Assembly: GCF_002313155.2 (NCBI RefSeq) | Contig: NZ_NWFK02000001.1 | Span: forward strand, 2,418,001-2,482,000 | Direction: 5' to 3' | Length of the DNA stretch: 64,000 bases | From: Psychrobacter sp. FDAARGOS_221 | GTDB taxonomy: Bacteria > Pseudomonadota > Gammaproteobacteria > Pseudomonadales > Moraxellaceae | Shown: piece after piece, positions 51,209 through 62,479 of the stretch | How the letters are laid out: every line of letters begins with the position of its first letter | Numbering within the stretch: the first letter of the stretch is position 1 | The notes under the pieces: model-generated | Databases searched by the model: none | What the model saw: the letters and a program-made list of their open reading frames with translations, nothing else | What the model was told of the DNA's origin: nothing | Program-made: the position numbers and the translations under genes

Positions 51209-51273
51209 TAGTTAAATGATGATAGCTATTAAGCTTAAGTGTATTTAGCGCTATGACAGTCACTGAGGATGCT

Positions 51274-51753
51274 ATGAAAAAGACAGTTGCATTTGCTTGT
51301 TTAGTGGGATTATCACAGTTAGCCGTATCACAAACGGCGCTAGCCAAAGAGTATTGTAATTCTCGGTTTGACTACTGTGTCGATGTGCCCAGTCAATTAA
51401 AATGGATGCCTGAATCGACCAATGGTGATGGCAGACATTTTAAACTGGCCAATTCGCCTGCTGAAATTCTGATTTATGGCAGTCATGGGCCCAGTGTACT
51501 TGATTATACCGACCAACAATACTTAGCTGCTCAGAAGCGTGACTATCATGCCAATACAGTGGTTACTTACGAGCGCAAGAAGGGCAGTACTTACACAGTC
51601 AGTGGTTATGATGAAAATGGTCGCATTTATTACCATGTGATTAAAGTTAAGAATGGCACACAAGCGCAGCTGGCGTTTAATTATCCTAAGAGTGAAAAGC
51701 AAAAAATGGATCGCATAGTGGGCCAGATGGCACGCTCATTTAAACTGTACTAG
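51274..51753 (+). CDS. Small exported hypothetical protein within the leu cluster
   Basis: 159 residues from ATG 51274 (GAGG just upstream). Sec signal peptide MKKTVAFACLVGLSQ to TALA-KEY. The mature part is about 136 residues with two Cys (EYCNSRFDYCVDVPSQL), a Tyr-rich middle and a basic C-terminus. Between leuC and leuD, same strand, 65 bases after leuC and 90 before leuD. No leucine-related role can be read from it; no family recognised. Confidence 0.65.
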   Translation: MKKTVAFACLVGLSQLAVSQTALAKEYCNSRFDYCVDVPSQLKWMPESTNGDGRHFKLANSPAEILIYGSHGPSVLDYTDQQYLAAQKRDYHANTVVTYERKKGSTYTVSGYDENGRIYYHVIKVKNGTQAQLAFNYPKSEKQKMDRIVGQMARSFKLY

Positions 51754-51843
51754 TCGCTTAATCAATAGCTTAATAGCGCACAATCATACTTATATTATTG
51801 AACATACTTACATTAAAGAATTACTCTATTTAAAGGAACTATC

Positions 51844-52494
51844 ATGCAAGCTTATAACACTCAAACCGGCATCGTTTGCCCATTGGATCGCTCGAATGTC
51901 GATACCGATCAGATTATTGCCAAACAGTTTTTAAAATCAATCAAACGTACTGGTTTTGGCGTCAACCTATTTGATGATTGGCGCTACAAAGATGAAGGCT
52001 ATCCAGGTCAAGACCCATCGACTCGTGTGATTAACCCTGACTTTGTACTTAACAAGCCACGTTATAAAGGCGCCACAATTTTGCTGGCACGTGATAACTT
52101 TGGCTGTGGTTCTAGCCGTGAGCATGCGCCATGGGCATTATCAGAGTATGGATTCCGTACTATTATTGCGCCAAGTTTTGCGGATATTTTTTATAACAAC
52201 TGCTTTAAAAATGGCATGTTGCCAATCGTCTTAACTGAAGCACAGGTTGATGAGCTATTTGAGCAGTGCTTTGACAATGAAGGCTATGAGCTAACTGCTG
52301 ACCTTGAGCGTCAAGTTGTTGTCACCCCAGATGGTACAGAGTATCCGTTTGAGGTCGATGAGTTCCGTAAGCACTGCTTGTTAAATGGCTTGGATGATAT
52401 TGGTCTAACCCTGCAACAAAGCGATGCGATCAAGGATTATGAAGCCAAGATGCAGCAAAAAACACCTTGGATCTTTAATGATGTTCGCGCATAA
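51844..52494 (+). CDS. leuD: 3-isopropylmalate dehydratase small subunit
   Basis: Partner of LeuC. Motifs: [49 protein letters not shown] and [17 protein letters not shown]. 216 residues. AAAGGAAC before the ATG. 72 bases before leuB. Confidence 0.95.
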   Translation: MQAYNTQTGIVCPLDRSNVDTDQIIAKQFLKSIKRTGFGVNLFDDWRYKDEGYPGQDPSTRVINPDFVLNKPRYKGATILLARDNFGCGSSREHAPWALSEYGFRTIIAPSFADIFYNNCFKNGMLPIVLTEAQVDELFEQCFDNEGYELTADLERQVVVTPDGTEYPFEVDEFRKHCLLNGLDDIGLTLQQSDAIKDYEAKMQQKTPWIFNDVRA

Positions 52495-52566
52495 CCGTAC
52501 AAAAAACGATGTCGGTTAATTAACCCAAAAATTTAAAATAAATCACATAAATTAGGAACAACGCAT

Positions 52567-53670
52567 ATGGCAACCGTATTAACCCTAGCAGGTGATGGCA
52601 TTGGCCCTGAGATTATGACTCAGGCTGTAGACGTGTTAAAAGCTGTTAATGAGAAGTTTGATTTAGGCATCACGCTGGAAGCGGCGGACATTGGCGGTGT
52701 CGCCATTGATAACTATGGTGTGCCTCTACCAGATGAGACTTTAGAAAAAGCACGTCAAGCGGATGCGGTATTATTGGGTGCGGTTGGCGGTCCTAAATGG
52801 GACGGTATCGAGCGCAGTATCCGTCCTGAGCGTGGCTTATTGAAAATTCGCAGCGAGCTGGGTTTATTCGCTAATCTACGTGTGGCCAAGCTATATCCAC
52901 AGCTTGCCAATGCTTCAAGTCTTAAGCCAGAAATTATCTCAGGGTTGGATTTGTTGATTGTACGTGAGCTGACAGGCGGTATTTATTTTGGTGAGCCGCG
53001 CGGTATTCGCACTTTAGATAATGGTGAGCAGCAAGGTTATAACACCATGGTGTATAAAACCTCAGAGATTGAGCGTATCGGTAAAGTGGCGTTTGATTTA
53101 GCGCAAGTACGTGCCAAAGCGAATGGGACACCAGCTAAGATTTGTTCAGTAGATAAAGCCAACGTATTAGAGGTCACTGAGCTGTGGAAGCAGACCATGA
53201 TTAAGTTGCAGCAGTCTGATTATCCTGATGTGGCCTTAAGCCATATGTATGCGGATAATGCGTGTATGCAGTTGGTACGTGATCCTAAGCAGTTTGATGT
53301 GATGGTCACCGGTAATATGTTTGGTGATATCTTATCGGATGAAGCGGCGATGCTAACCGGTTCTATCGGTATGCTGCCATCTGCCAGCTTGGATGAGCAT
53401 GGCAAAGGTATGTACGAGCCGTGTCACGGTAGTGCACCAGATATCGCTGGTCAAGATAAGGCCAACCCATTAGCAACTATCTTGTCAGTGGCGATGATGC
53501 TGCGTTATACCTTTAAGCATGAAGAGTCTGCAGCCGCTATCGAACAGGCAGTGAGTGACGTGCTTGATGATGGTCTACGCACTGGCGATATTATGGACAG
53601 CAGTGAATCAGGTCTACGCTTGGTTGGCTGTCAAGAGATTGGTCAGGCAGTATTGGCCAAATTAGGCTAA
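52567..53670 (+). CDS. leuB: 3-isopropylmalate dehydrogenase
   Basis: NAD-dependent oxidative decarboxylase of leucine synthesis. Motifs: [53 protein letters not shown], and the metal/NAD region [27 protein letters not shown] and [20 protein letters not shown]. 367 residues. TAGGAA before the ATG. Last gene of leuC-ORF-leuD-leuB, followed by a terminator. Confidence 0.95.
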   Translation: MATVLTLAGDGIGPEIMTQAVDVLKAVNEKFDLGITLEAADIGGVAIDNYGVPLPDETLEKARQADAVLLGAVGGPKWDGIERSIRPERGLLKIRSELGLFANLRVAKLYPQLANASSLKPEIISGLDLLIVRELTGGIYFGEPRGIRTLDNGEQQGYNTMVYKTSEIERIGKVAFDLAQVRAKANGTPAKICSVDKANVLEVTELWKQTMIKLQQSDYPDVALSHMYADNACMQLVRDPKQFDVMVTGNMFGDILSDEAAMLTGSIGMLPSASLDEHGKGMYEPCHGSAPDIAGQDKANPLATILSVAMMLRYTFKHEESAAAIEQAVSDVLDDGLRTGDIMDSSESGLRLVGCQEIGQAVLAKLG

Positions 53671-53696
53671 GCTGATTTAGCTTTAATTAAGCCAAC

Positions 53697-53732
53697 AAAA
53701 AGCCGCTCATCTAAATAGAGAGCGGCTTTTTT
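53697..53732. terminator. Bidirectional terminator between leuB and infA
   Basis: Stem AAAAAGCCGCTC / GAGCGGCTTTTT, 11-base loop, T-run, between convergent genes. Confidence 0.9.
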
Positions 53733-53871
53733 AATAAGCTGTTTTTAGTGTTTTTGCATATTTAAACACAACTGCTTTTAAATAGCATTATTATTAAATA
53801 CCAATGTTTTTAACGACTAAGGTATTTAGAGCGTTGATAATCGCACTAACGACAGCTATTGTTAGGCGTTA

Positions 53872-54096
53872 TTAGTTCTTACCACGGTAAGTAATACGAC
53901 CTTTGGTTAAGTCGTAAGGTGTCATTTCAACCTTTACTTTATCGCCAGTTAAAATGCGGATGTAGTGCTTGCGCATTTTGCCTGAAATATGGGCGATGAT
54001 TTCGTGGCCATTTTCTAGGCGCACTTTAAAAAGAGTGTTTGGAAGGGTATCAATCACTTCACCTTCAAATTCGATAATATCGTCTTTTTTTGCCAT
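53872..54096 (-). CDS. infA: Translation initiation factor IF-1
   Basis: 74 residues, a single OB-fold (S1-like) domain that binds the A site of the 30S subunit. [20 protein letters not shown], then [20 protein letters not shown] and [18 protein letters not shown] are characteristic. The second codon region Lys-Lys-Asp is slightly different from E. coli. Ribosome site weak. Confidence 0.95.
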   Translation of the reverse strand: MAKKDDIIEFEGEVIDTLPNTLFKVRLENGHEIIAHISGKMRKHYIRILTGDKVKVEMTPYDLTKGRITYRGKN

Positions 54097-54331
54097 AATT
54101 ATTTGGGTTTACCCGTTTCAATGTAAGTTAAATTTCAGATTTAGTTAAAATATGAAATAAAATTGTAGGCAGACATTATACTTAACTGCTGATGTTTTAG
54201 CAAACAATAGCACTGTGGCGGTTACAGCTACTTACACAAGTGCTAAACAAAGCAAACCTCATTCTAGATAAATGAGCTTTATTTAAGCGCTTGATTACTT
54301 TCGAACGTTGCGGGTTAAGCTTATGCTGCGG

Positions 54332-55273
54332 CTAGTCAGAAATGGTATCAGGCAGATTTAGCCACTGCGGGGTCAACGGCAGCTGCGGGAATAATGATTG
54401 ATAAGGTTCAGTATAATAGGCATTAATAAAATATAGCCCATCCGGCGCGGCTGTTGGCGGTGCTAAAGTGCGATCTTTGGCCTGTAATAAGCGCAAATAA
54501 TCATCCGGTTGCAGCTCGCCACGACCAATGGCAAACAAGGTTCCCATCAAGTTGCGCACCATGTGATGCAAAAAGCCATCGGCTTTGATATCAAACACAA
54601 TAAACTGGCCATGCTCGAATAACTCAGCGTGATGGATATTTCTAACTGGCTGATTAGACTGGCAAGCGGCAGCTCGGAAGCTACTAAAATCATGGGTGCC
54701 GACAATATGCGCCGCGGCTTGTTGCATGCGTGCCAAATTAAGCGGCTCGTGAATATGGGTCACCAGATGCTTAAGCATGGCCGGACGCTGTGGCTGATTT
54801 AGGGTGATATAACGGTAGCGACGCGCAATGGCTCCAAACCGAGCATGAAAATCAGCCGGCATTGGCTGAATCCAACGCACAGCAATATCATCTGGAAGCA
54901 GGCTGTTGGCTCCTCGTAGCCAATTATAGACACCGCGCTTGGCCGTGGTGTTAAAGTGCGCCATCATATTGCCGGCATGTACCCCAGCATCAGTACGGCC
55001 CGCGGCAATCACTTCAATCGGCTCATTGGCAATTTTGCTGAGCGCTTCTTCAACCACTTGTTGCACACACAATACTTCTTGTTGTCGCTGCCAGCCTCGA
55101 TAATTAGCCCCATTGAACTCAATGCCTAGTGCATAGGTTTGGATGTCCGTATTTGGCGTAGATGCTGTTTTTACTGTTACTGTTGCTGTTTCTTTTGTTG
55201 AGTCGGGTGTTGAGACAGCTATTGAGTCTGGTGCTGAATCAGTTGCGTTGTTATTGGAGATTGCAGAAGTCAT
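54332..55273 (-). CDS. truA: tRNA pseudouridine(38-40) synthase TruA
   Basis: Makes pseudouridine in the anticodon stem-loop at positions 38-40. The catalytic Asp is in AAGRTDAGVHAGNMMAHFNT (about residue 97); other motifs are YALGIEFNGANYRGWQRQ, ARRYRYITLN and HMVRNLMGTLFAIGRGE. 313 residues with a Thr/Ala/Ser-rich N-terminal extension of about 45. Downstream of the asparaginase and FimV-like genes on the same strand; truA near fimV is a conserved pairing in pseudomonads. Confidence 0.93.
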   Translation of the reverse strand: MTSAISNNNATDSAPDSIAVSTPDSTKETATVTVKTASTPNTDIQTYALGIEFNGANYRGWQRQQEVLCVQQVVEEALSKIANEPIEVIAAGRTDAGVHAGNMMAHFNTTAKRGVYNWLRGANSLLPDDIAVRWIQPMPADFHARFGAIARRYRYITLNQPQRPAMLKHLVTHIHEPLNLARMQQAAAHIVGTHDFSSFRAAACQSNQPVRNIHHAELFEHGQFIVFDIKADGFLHHMVRNLMGTLFAIGRGELQPDDYLRLLQAKDRTLAPPTAAPDGLYFINAYYTEPYQSLFPQLPLTPQWLNLPDTISD

Positions 55274-55350
55274 GATAGGGCCAAATATGGGGGTAACTAT
55301 GGGAATAATTATATTGAAAACGAATGGGGTAGTGCCGCGTTGAGCATGCG

Positions 55351-56499
55351 CTAAACTTTCTGTACATTATGGCGCCAACGCTGGCGACGACGCGCAGGGG
55401 TGTCATAAGCTAAGTGCAGCCACAGCAGACGTGCATAGACTGCCGGTATGGTTAACCGACCCGCTGACAGCACGTGATGTTGATATTGCCAACTGCCAGC
55501 CGCATACGCTTCACTAACCCCGCCAAAGGGACACTGAGTGCTACATACCAGCATATGCCCTTGTTTGTGTAGGGCATCCATAGTCGATTCTAGCGCCTCA
55601 CTGTGAGGAATGTTGCCAGCGCCAAAGCCGATAAGTATTACCCCCATTGGTGGTTGCTCTAACAGTGCCGCCAATTGCATAGCGAGCCAACCGTTATTAT
55701 TGGGCACACAGTAAATAGTGGCAATATTGACGCTTTGTGCGTTGTGTTTAATGTCACTGAGTTTGGCACGGCTGTCTTCAATCCAGTTTTGGCGTCTTGC
55801 TGGTGGCAGTCGTTTGTCATAACTGTTGGCAGGGTAGCCGGCACGATGATGACCGGTAAACGCCATTAAGTCATGGCTATGAATTTTTTGCACCGTTTGC
55901 GCCGGCCAAGACTCTTCAGCGATGGCGATATATACCCCAGGTTCGCCATGACTGGCCAACCCAACCGCCTGTGCTAGGTTGCCCCAGGCATCACTGTTTG
56001 CATCAACTTGATAAGAATGTAACTGCTCAGCATCGAATAAAGGACGCATACTGGCAGTCAGTACGATACAGACATCAGAGCTAGCAAAGGCCTCTGCCAA
56101 AAATGATCCCAAGTAGCTTAAGGTATCTGTACCAGTAATCAGTACAAACTGACGATGTCCTTGAGCATAGCTGTCCAAAATTAGGCTAAAAAAGTGAGTC
56201 AAATCAGTAGGGGTAAGTTGACTGCTGTCTTTAACAACAGGATTTGGCAGAACTTGTATGTGCGGCGTCAGCTGTTGTTGCACTTGCTCTAACAACACCG
56301 GCAAGAATACATCGGCAGGCAATGCAGATAACGGCTTACCATAGCTGCCAAAAGTACCGCCGGCATAGATCAGCTGTAGCGGTTGATTGACCGCCGGCTC
56401 TATTGATTTCTCTGATCTAGCGCGCCCTTTTTTCGTATCATCTAAGTTTGATGGCGTGTCTGATAGTGAGTGTGCTGTCGCTGATTGTGATTGGCTCAT
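55351..56499 (-). CDS. L-asparaginase (asparaginase/glutaminase family)
   Basis: 382 residues with no signal peptide, so cytoplasmic (type I-like). The first catalytic Thr is in LQLIYAGGTFGSYG (about residue 49); the second motif, with the Thr-Asp pair, is VLITGTDTLSYLGSFLAEAF. It also has VLTASMRPLFDAEQ and VILIGFGAGNIPHSE. Converts asparagine to aspartate and ammonia. 40 residues of low-complexity N-terminus are extra. Lies between the FimV-like gene and truA; no functional tie evident. Confidence 0.85.
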   Translation of the reverse strand: MSQSQSATAHSLSDTPSNLDDTKKGRARSEKSIEPAVNQPLQLIYAGGTFGSYGKPLSALPADVFLPVLLEQVQQQLTPHIQVLPNPVVKDSSQLTPTDLTHFFSLILDSYAQGHRQFVLITGTDTLSYLGSFLAEAFASSDVCIVLTASMRPLFDAEQLHSYQVDANSDAWGNLAQAVGLASHGEPGVYIAIAEESWPAQTVQKIHSHDLMAFTGHHRAGYPANSYDKRLPPARRQNWIEDSRAKLSDIKHNAQSVNIATIYCVPNNNGWLAMQLAALLEQPPMGVILIGFGAGNIPHSEALESTMDALHKQGHMLVCSTQCPFGGVSEAYAAGSWQYQHHVLSAGRLTIPAVYARLLWLHLAYDTPARRRQRWRHNVQKV

Positions 56500-56592
56500 A
56501 ACAATGATCTTTTGGGTTATCTGTGATAAAAGGTGCAGCTGATTTGTTAATTAATTGAAGCGCTGCAATTTTTAGTACGAGTATTAGCGCTA

Positions 56593-58059
56593 TTAATACA
56601 AGCGCTGCAATAAGGCACGAGCAACAGACTGTTGTTGCTCACTGGCTTGCTTACCTAAGCTATCGGTCTGCAACACTTCTTGTAATAGACGCTTGGCGCT
56701 GTCGTATTCACCGACTTCTAAGTATTGTTGTGCCAAGTCGAGCGTCAATTGCGCACTGTCTAAGTCTTTGACAAATTCAAAGGCCTGCATATCAGTTGCT
56801 TCTACATCTGCTTCGCTATGCTGAGGTGAGCTGTCTTTATCAGTGTTGGCTTCAACAGTAGTGCTCGCTGCAGCGATTGGTTTTGAAACACTTGGCGTTG
56901 CTGCTTTTGTTTCAGCACCAGTATCTGTAGATGGTTGAGTTTCAGGCTGTAATTGAGCGTGTGGTTTGGTTTTTGCTTCGGGCTTTGATTCGGCTTCTGT
57001 CTGAGTGCTGGCTTTCGCTTGTTCTTTTTGGGTAGCAGTGGCTTGACGCTCATCATGACCTTGAATCTTAATGGTCGCTGATTTGCTTGGTGTCTGTTTA
57101 TTTGGTTCAGACGGCTGCGTAGTTGCCGCTGCTTTATCAACGGTCTTTGCCTGCGCTGTTGTTTGTTGCACGCTGGCTTTATTAACCGTCATTTCAGTTG
57201 CCGGCTTAATAACGGTTGTGTTTGATTTAGCGGTAGTGGTTTTTTCAGCAGGCTTGTTATTAACAGGTGAATTGTCGGCTGTATGAGTAGCAACAGTATT
57301 AGTAGCGGCAGGGCTTGGTACCGGCACAGTAGCAGGGGTTGACGAGGTTTTGCCCAATATGTCTTCTACTTCTGCTTCATCAAGCAAAGGCGCATCCATC
57401 TTGTCTGCAGGTGCTGCCACTTTTTTATTTTCAGCAAGATTAGGCTTATCAGAATCAACAGCCTTGTCAGCAGCAGGTGCAATTGGTTGCTGCTCTTTAG
57501 TAGTAGAGCTGGCTGTTTTATTGGTGCTTCTTTGAAGCGGTCTATATATGGCTGTGCTGGCTGGCGTGTTTTTCTCTGCAGCTGAAGTGTTAGGTTTTAC
57601 TGGATTTTCAGATTCAACAGGTTCTACTGAGCCATCAGCTTTAACAGGCGTTTCTGATTTAGCTGCTGATTTCTTTTCTTGCTCAACAACCGGTTTCGGC
57701 TGTTGTTGCGGTTCTGGTTTCGACTCAGGTTTTGATTCGGGCTTAGCTTCAGATTTTGACTCAGTTTTTAATTCAGTTTTAGGCTCTGGTTTTGGCGCTA
57801 CTGGTTGTTGGGCTTTAGTTTGAGAACTGGATTGAGTATTAGTTTGAGTTTGAGCGTCCTGATTGGCTGAGTCTTTATTATCGCTAAGACTGCTGTCATA
57901 AAGCGTTTTACGCTTTGCTGAGGTATTGTCGGCTGGGTCCGGCTGTTGACCTGATTTTAATGCAGGACGTTTTGGTGTTGCTTGACTGCGATAGACGATA
58001 AACAGTAAAACAAGAAGCAGGGCAATAAAAACAAGGGCGACAATAATTCTCAAACTCAT
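56593..58059 (-). CDS. FimV-like protein: membrane anchor, long disordered region, FimV C-terminal domain
   Basis: 488 residues. A single N-terminal membrane segment (residues 2-23, IIVALVFIALLLVLLFIVY) is followed by about 380 low-complexity residues rich in Lys, Pro, Thr, Ala and Gln, with Pro-Lys-Ser-Glu repeats near residues 90-115. The last 60 residues (TLDLAQQYLEVGEYDSAKRL, then LLQEVLQTDSLGKQA) match the FimV C-terminal TPR-like domain. There is no N-terminal LysM domain, so it is shorter than classic FimV (about 900 residues). FimV proteins support type IV pili and polar localisation. GGGGAA before the ATG. Linkage to truA matches the pseudomonad fimV-truA order. Confidence 0.75.
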   Translation of the reverse strand: MSLRIIVALVFIALLLVLLFIVYRSQATPKRPALKSGQQPDPADNTSAKRKTLYDSSLSDNKDSANQDAQTQTNTQSSSQTKAQQPVAPKPEPKTELKTESKSEAKPESKPESKPEPQQQPKPVVEQEKKSAAKSETPVKADGSVEPVESENPVKPNTSAAEKNTPASTAIYRPLQRSTNKTASSTTKEQQPIAPAADKAVDSDKPNLAENKKVAAPADKMDAPLLDEAEVEDILGKTSSTPATVPVPSPAATNTVATHTADNSPVNNKPAEKTTTAKSNTTVIKPATEMTVNKASVQQTTAQAKTVDKAAATTQPSEPNKQTPSKSATIKIQGHDERQATATQKEQAKASTQTEAESKPEAKTKPHAQLQPETQPSTDTGAETKAATPSVSKPIAAASTTVEANTDKDSSPQHSEADVEATDMQAFEFVKDLDSAQLTLDLAQQYLEVGEYDSAKRLLQEVLQTDSLGKQASEQQQSVARALLQRLY

Positions 58060-59669
<1,610 letters not shown>

Positions 59670-59717
59670 CTTGAGTAGCTTAATTAATTAGCCTTATTGT
59701 TAAACGTTGACGTACGC

Positions 59718-59755
59718 AAAAGCGAGGTTGGTATTGCTGCCAATCTCGCTTTTTT
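59718..59755 (+). terminator. Rho-independent terminator after tgt
   Basis: Stem AAAAGCGAGGTTGG / CCAATCTCGCTTTT with one G-T pair, 8-base loop, T-run. Confidence 0.85.
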
Positions 59756-59937
59756 ATTTGACGACTACTAACCCTGTGAATTATCAGACGTTTATCGGCG
59801 ATACAGAAATATGGTTGCAGTCGCTGCTAATAGATAGTAATTTAGAATAACTACACAGCTCATGTTGTTTTACTCAAGGCATGCGTTGCTTTCCTGTTTT
59901 GCTTTATTTAACTGACTGAAAAATTTGAGGAAATGTT

Positions 59938-60558
59938 ATGACACTGCGTTACCTACCTTTGGCCGCTACAATACTGTTATCAATGACTGCATGTAGTGAG
60001 TTAAATACATTAACCAATGATGTGGGCTCAGCGATCAACAAAGTTATGACCCCTCAGAGTCAGCAAGCGCAATCTCAAACCAAAGTTAATAACAATGCAG
60101 CGACTAAAAAACCTGATGATGTCACCAAATTGTTTGACTGGATGGAGAATGGTTGTCAAGGATGGGGAACTGGGTCTTCCGGATTATTAAGTTCAATCAT
60201 AGATCAAGAAAGTAGAAATCGTATTGGAGGCACACCTAAAGTAACGCCTAGATCCAGTTGGGCACAGCCTTATGCCAATATGGTTGAGAATGCGACTGTT
60301 GCAACGAAAGTTTTTGATAGTACTGAAGGCTATGCTTACGTCATTACCTTTAACAATGCTACTTATCGAGGTATGCCTTTAAAATCATATGAATTTTGGA
60401 ATGCACATGAATCTGATTACGTGATTCAAAATCTATATTTCAAAGATGATAGTTTTATGGCTTTAAAGCCTAGATTTAAATCTGCTTATGATGAGATGTA
60501 TGATGATTACGAGCAAGCGCAATTTAATGCTGCTGAAAAAAGTATCACATGTTATTAG
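59938..60558 (+). CDS. Predicted lipoprotein of unknown function
   Basis: 206 residues. Signal peptide with lipobox ending LSMTAC (Cys19). A Gln/Asn/Thr tether follows, then a domain with CQGWGTGSSGLLSSII, EGYAYVITFNNATYRGMPL and a C-terminal Tyr/Asp-rich stretch with Cys. GAGGAAATGTT before the ATG. No family recognised; its Cys pair (CQGW and ITCY) could form a disulphide. Confidence 0.65.
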   Translation: MTLRYLPLAATILLSMTACSELNTLTNDVGSAINKVMTPQSQQAQSQTKVNNNAATKKPDDVTKLFDWMENGCQGWGTGSSGLLSSIIDQESRNRIGGTPKVTPRSSWAQPYANMVENATVATKVFDSTEGYAYVITFNNATYRGMPLKSYEFWNAHESDYVIQNLYFKDDSFMALKPRFKSAYDEMYDDYEQAQFNAAEKSITCY

Positions 60559-60615
60559 CCATCGCTTAACCCATCAGATTTGAGGCTTTTTTAATCATAT
60601 TGGTTTGTTGTAGAA

Positions 60616-60641
60616 GCAGAGTCAAATGACTCTGCCTTTTT
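60616..60641 (+). terminator. Rho-independent terminator after lipoprotein gene
   Basis: Perfect stem GCAGAGTCA / TGACTCTGC, AA loop, T-run. It ends only about 27 bases before the next ATG, leaving almost no room for a separate promoter. Sequence very like the terminator at 61842. Confidence 0.85.
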
Positions 60642-60667
60642 TATTTTAGTTATATTTTGGAATTTTT

Positions 60668-61702
60668 ATGTCTTTTCAGCTCAAACAAAGCCCTCAGTTT
60701 AAACAAGGCCTTATCTTAAGCCTAACCGTGTTATCACTGTTAGCAGCCCAACAAGCATCAGCCAGTAGTTATCAACAAGTCCATGACGTGGTGTTCAATC
60801 AAGCGTTAACCCCTGACATCAGCGATGACCAGCTTGATGCTCAAATACAACAAGAATTGGCGGTTTATCAGGCGGGTAAGATGCCTGCTTATAAAGTCAC
60901 ATCAGCTCAATTTACCAAAAAAGTGCGAGAGCGATTGGCCATTCGTTCTGAGCAAACATTAAGTGATGATGTCGACTATTATGAGCGATTAGAGAAGCTG
61001 GTACACAGTAATGGCATCTGTATGGCGGGGACCTGGCAAATTACCGAAGATGTGAAAAATAGTGACGGTCAGCGTTACACGGGTATGTTTGCCAAAGACG
61101 CACAGTCGCTGTTTATTGGGCGTCTGTCAGTCGCTTTGTCAGATACCAAACAAGGTGATTATCAAGCATTTGGCATGGCTGGCAAGATATTTGGTACGAC
61201 CGATGCCGATAAAGAAGTGCGTACAGAGAATTTCTTTGTCGCTGATGTATTGACCGGTGCTCGAAGAGAAAGTGTTTTTGAAGCGCCGATGACCAATAAG
61301 CCCAAAGTCGGATTCCGATTTAGCGTACTCAGTTTGGGGTTAAAGATTGGTCCGATATTTACTAAAGCAGATGAAGATGCCGGTATGCGACCGGTGACTA
61401 GCATTGCTAAGATGGGTGTCGCTGCTGAGTCAAATGCAGTGTCACCAAAATATATGATGTTGTCTCCGGTACAGCCGGTAAATTATCAACCTAATCCAGG
61501 CATAGACTTTCGCCAGGAGTTTGCTTTATCACCGCAAGAGACTGCAAGAGAGGCAACCCGAGACTTTACGATATATGTTTCAGATACAGCGACTAAGGCA
61601 GAAGATAATGGTTGGCAACGTATTGGTCTGATTAAAGCTGACGAGACCAAAGTGTCGTATGGGTGTGATAGGCAGTTGCACTTTGCACATCCGAAAGTAT
61701 AG
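60668..61702 (+). CDS. Secreted catalase-like superfamily protein
   Basis: 344 residues with a Sec signal peptide (LILSLTVLSLLAAQQ, then ASA-SSY). The middle resembles the catalase fold: KLVHSNGICMAGTWQIT aligns in spacing with the catalase HAKG histidine region, IGRLSVALSD with the RFS motif, and FGMAGKIFGTTD with RGFAVKFY; ENFFVAD corresponds to the NNTPVFF region. It is much shorter than true catalases (about 480) and no clear heme-ligand Tyr motif was found, so a peroxidase, allene-oxide-like or non-catalytic role is possible. Ribosome site weak. Its stop codon lies within the dispersed repeat. Confidence 0.55.
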   Translation: MSFQLKQSPQFKQGLILSLTVLSLLAAQQASASSYQQVHDVVFNQALTPDISDDQLDAQIQQELAVYQAGKMPAYKVTSAQFTKKVRERLAIRSEQTLSDDVDYYERLEKLVHSNGICMAGTWQITEDVKNSDGQRYTGMFAKDAQSLFIGRLSVALSDTKQGDYQAFGMAGKIFGTTDADKEVRTENFFVADVLTGARRESVFEAPMTNKPKVGFRFSVLSLGLKIGPIFTKADEDAGMRPVTSIAKMGVAAESNAVSPKYMMLSPVQPVNYQPNPGIDFRQEFALSPQETAREATRDFTIYVSDTATKAEDNGWQRIGLIKADETKVSYGCDRQLHFAHPKV

Positions 61703-61803
61703 CTAGCGAACTGCTAAACGGTGACAGCGTTAACCTCGCTAAGCCTACAGTTGTCGTACTTGTACTCGGTTGCCTTGTCACCATTTTAGACTTCACTGGC
61801 TAT
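61699..61803. repeat. Dispersed palindromic repeat (MITE/REP-like), full copy
   Basis: 105 bases, same length as the copy at 19373 and sharing the block GTTAACCTCGCTAAGCCTAC. Terminal segments ATAGCTAGCGAA and CACTGGCTAT are imperfectly complementary. It supplies the TAG stop of the catalase-like gene. Confidence 0.8.
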
Positions 61804-61841
61804 ATCTTGAATGTCTAAACATAAAATAAGTTTTCAGATAT

Positions 61842-61877
61842 AAAAAAAAGCAGGGTCAAATGACTCTGCTTTTTTTG
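61842..61877. terminator. Bidirectional terminator between catalase-like gene and msrC
   Basis: Stem AAAAAAAAGCAGGGTCA / TGACTCTGCTTTTTTTT with one wobble pair and AA loop, between convergent genes. Confidence 0.85.
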
Positions 61878-61923
61878 TGTCTATTGAATGGTCTATGTTC
61901 GATTGAATAAAGGCTAATTAAAC

Positions 61924-62406
61924 CTACTTCAACAACTCAACCAACTGCTCCAAATACTCAGCATCGACTTCATCAAAAGTCGCCAGTTTATCTGAGTCGA
62001 TATCCAATACAGCGATAATCTCATCATCTTTATTTTTCACCGGCACCACAATTTCTGACTGTGATAACGAAGAGCAAGCAATGTGATTGGGATGTGCATT
62101 CACATCATCGACGATTTGGGTCTCGCCGGACTGCCAAACCTCACCACAGACGCCTTTGCCATAGTTAATACGAGTACAAGCTAGAGGGCCTTGGAATGGT
62201 GCAAGAATAAGCTGATTAGACTCAGTATCAACGCGATAAAAACCAATCCAAAACCAATTAAACGTATCTTTAAGTAGCGCCGTCAGGTTCGCCATATTGG
62301 CAATTAAATCACTTTCACTGCTGATTAAACCTTCAGCTTGTTTCAGCAAAAGTTTATATTTTTCAGCTTTATCAGTGTTTGGAACAATAGGGTTCATTGG
62401 TTGCAT
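61924..62406 (-). CDS. msrC: Free methionine-(R)-sulfoxide reductase (GAF domain)
   Basis: 160 residues, a single GAF domain. Reduces free methionine-R-sulfoxide. The catalytic Cys residues are in GPLACTRINYGKGVCGEVW and HIACSSLSQSEIVVPV. Full length for the fRMsr family (YebR). Downstream of queA on the same strand with a 73-base gap. Confidence 0.92.
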   Translation of the reverse strand: MQPMNPIVPNTDKAEKYKLLLKQAEGLISSESDLIANMANLTALLKDTFNWFWIGFYRVDTESNQLILAPFQGPLACTRINYGKGVCGEVWQSGETQIVDDVNAHPNHIACSSLSQSEIVVPVKNKDDEIIAVLDIDSDKLATFDEVDAEYLEQLVELLK

Positions 62407-62479
62407 AGTCTTCTCTTATCTATTTTTATTAATGCTTATTATTGATGCTAATGACTTGTTGCTTACGATAAATTGCTTA

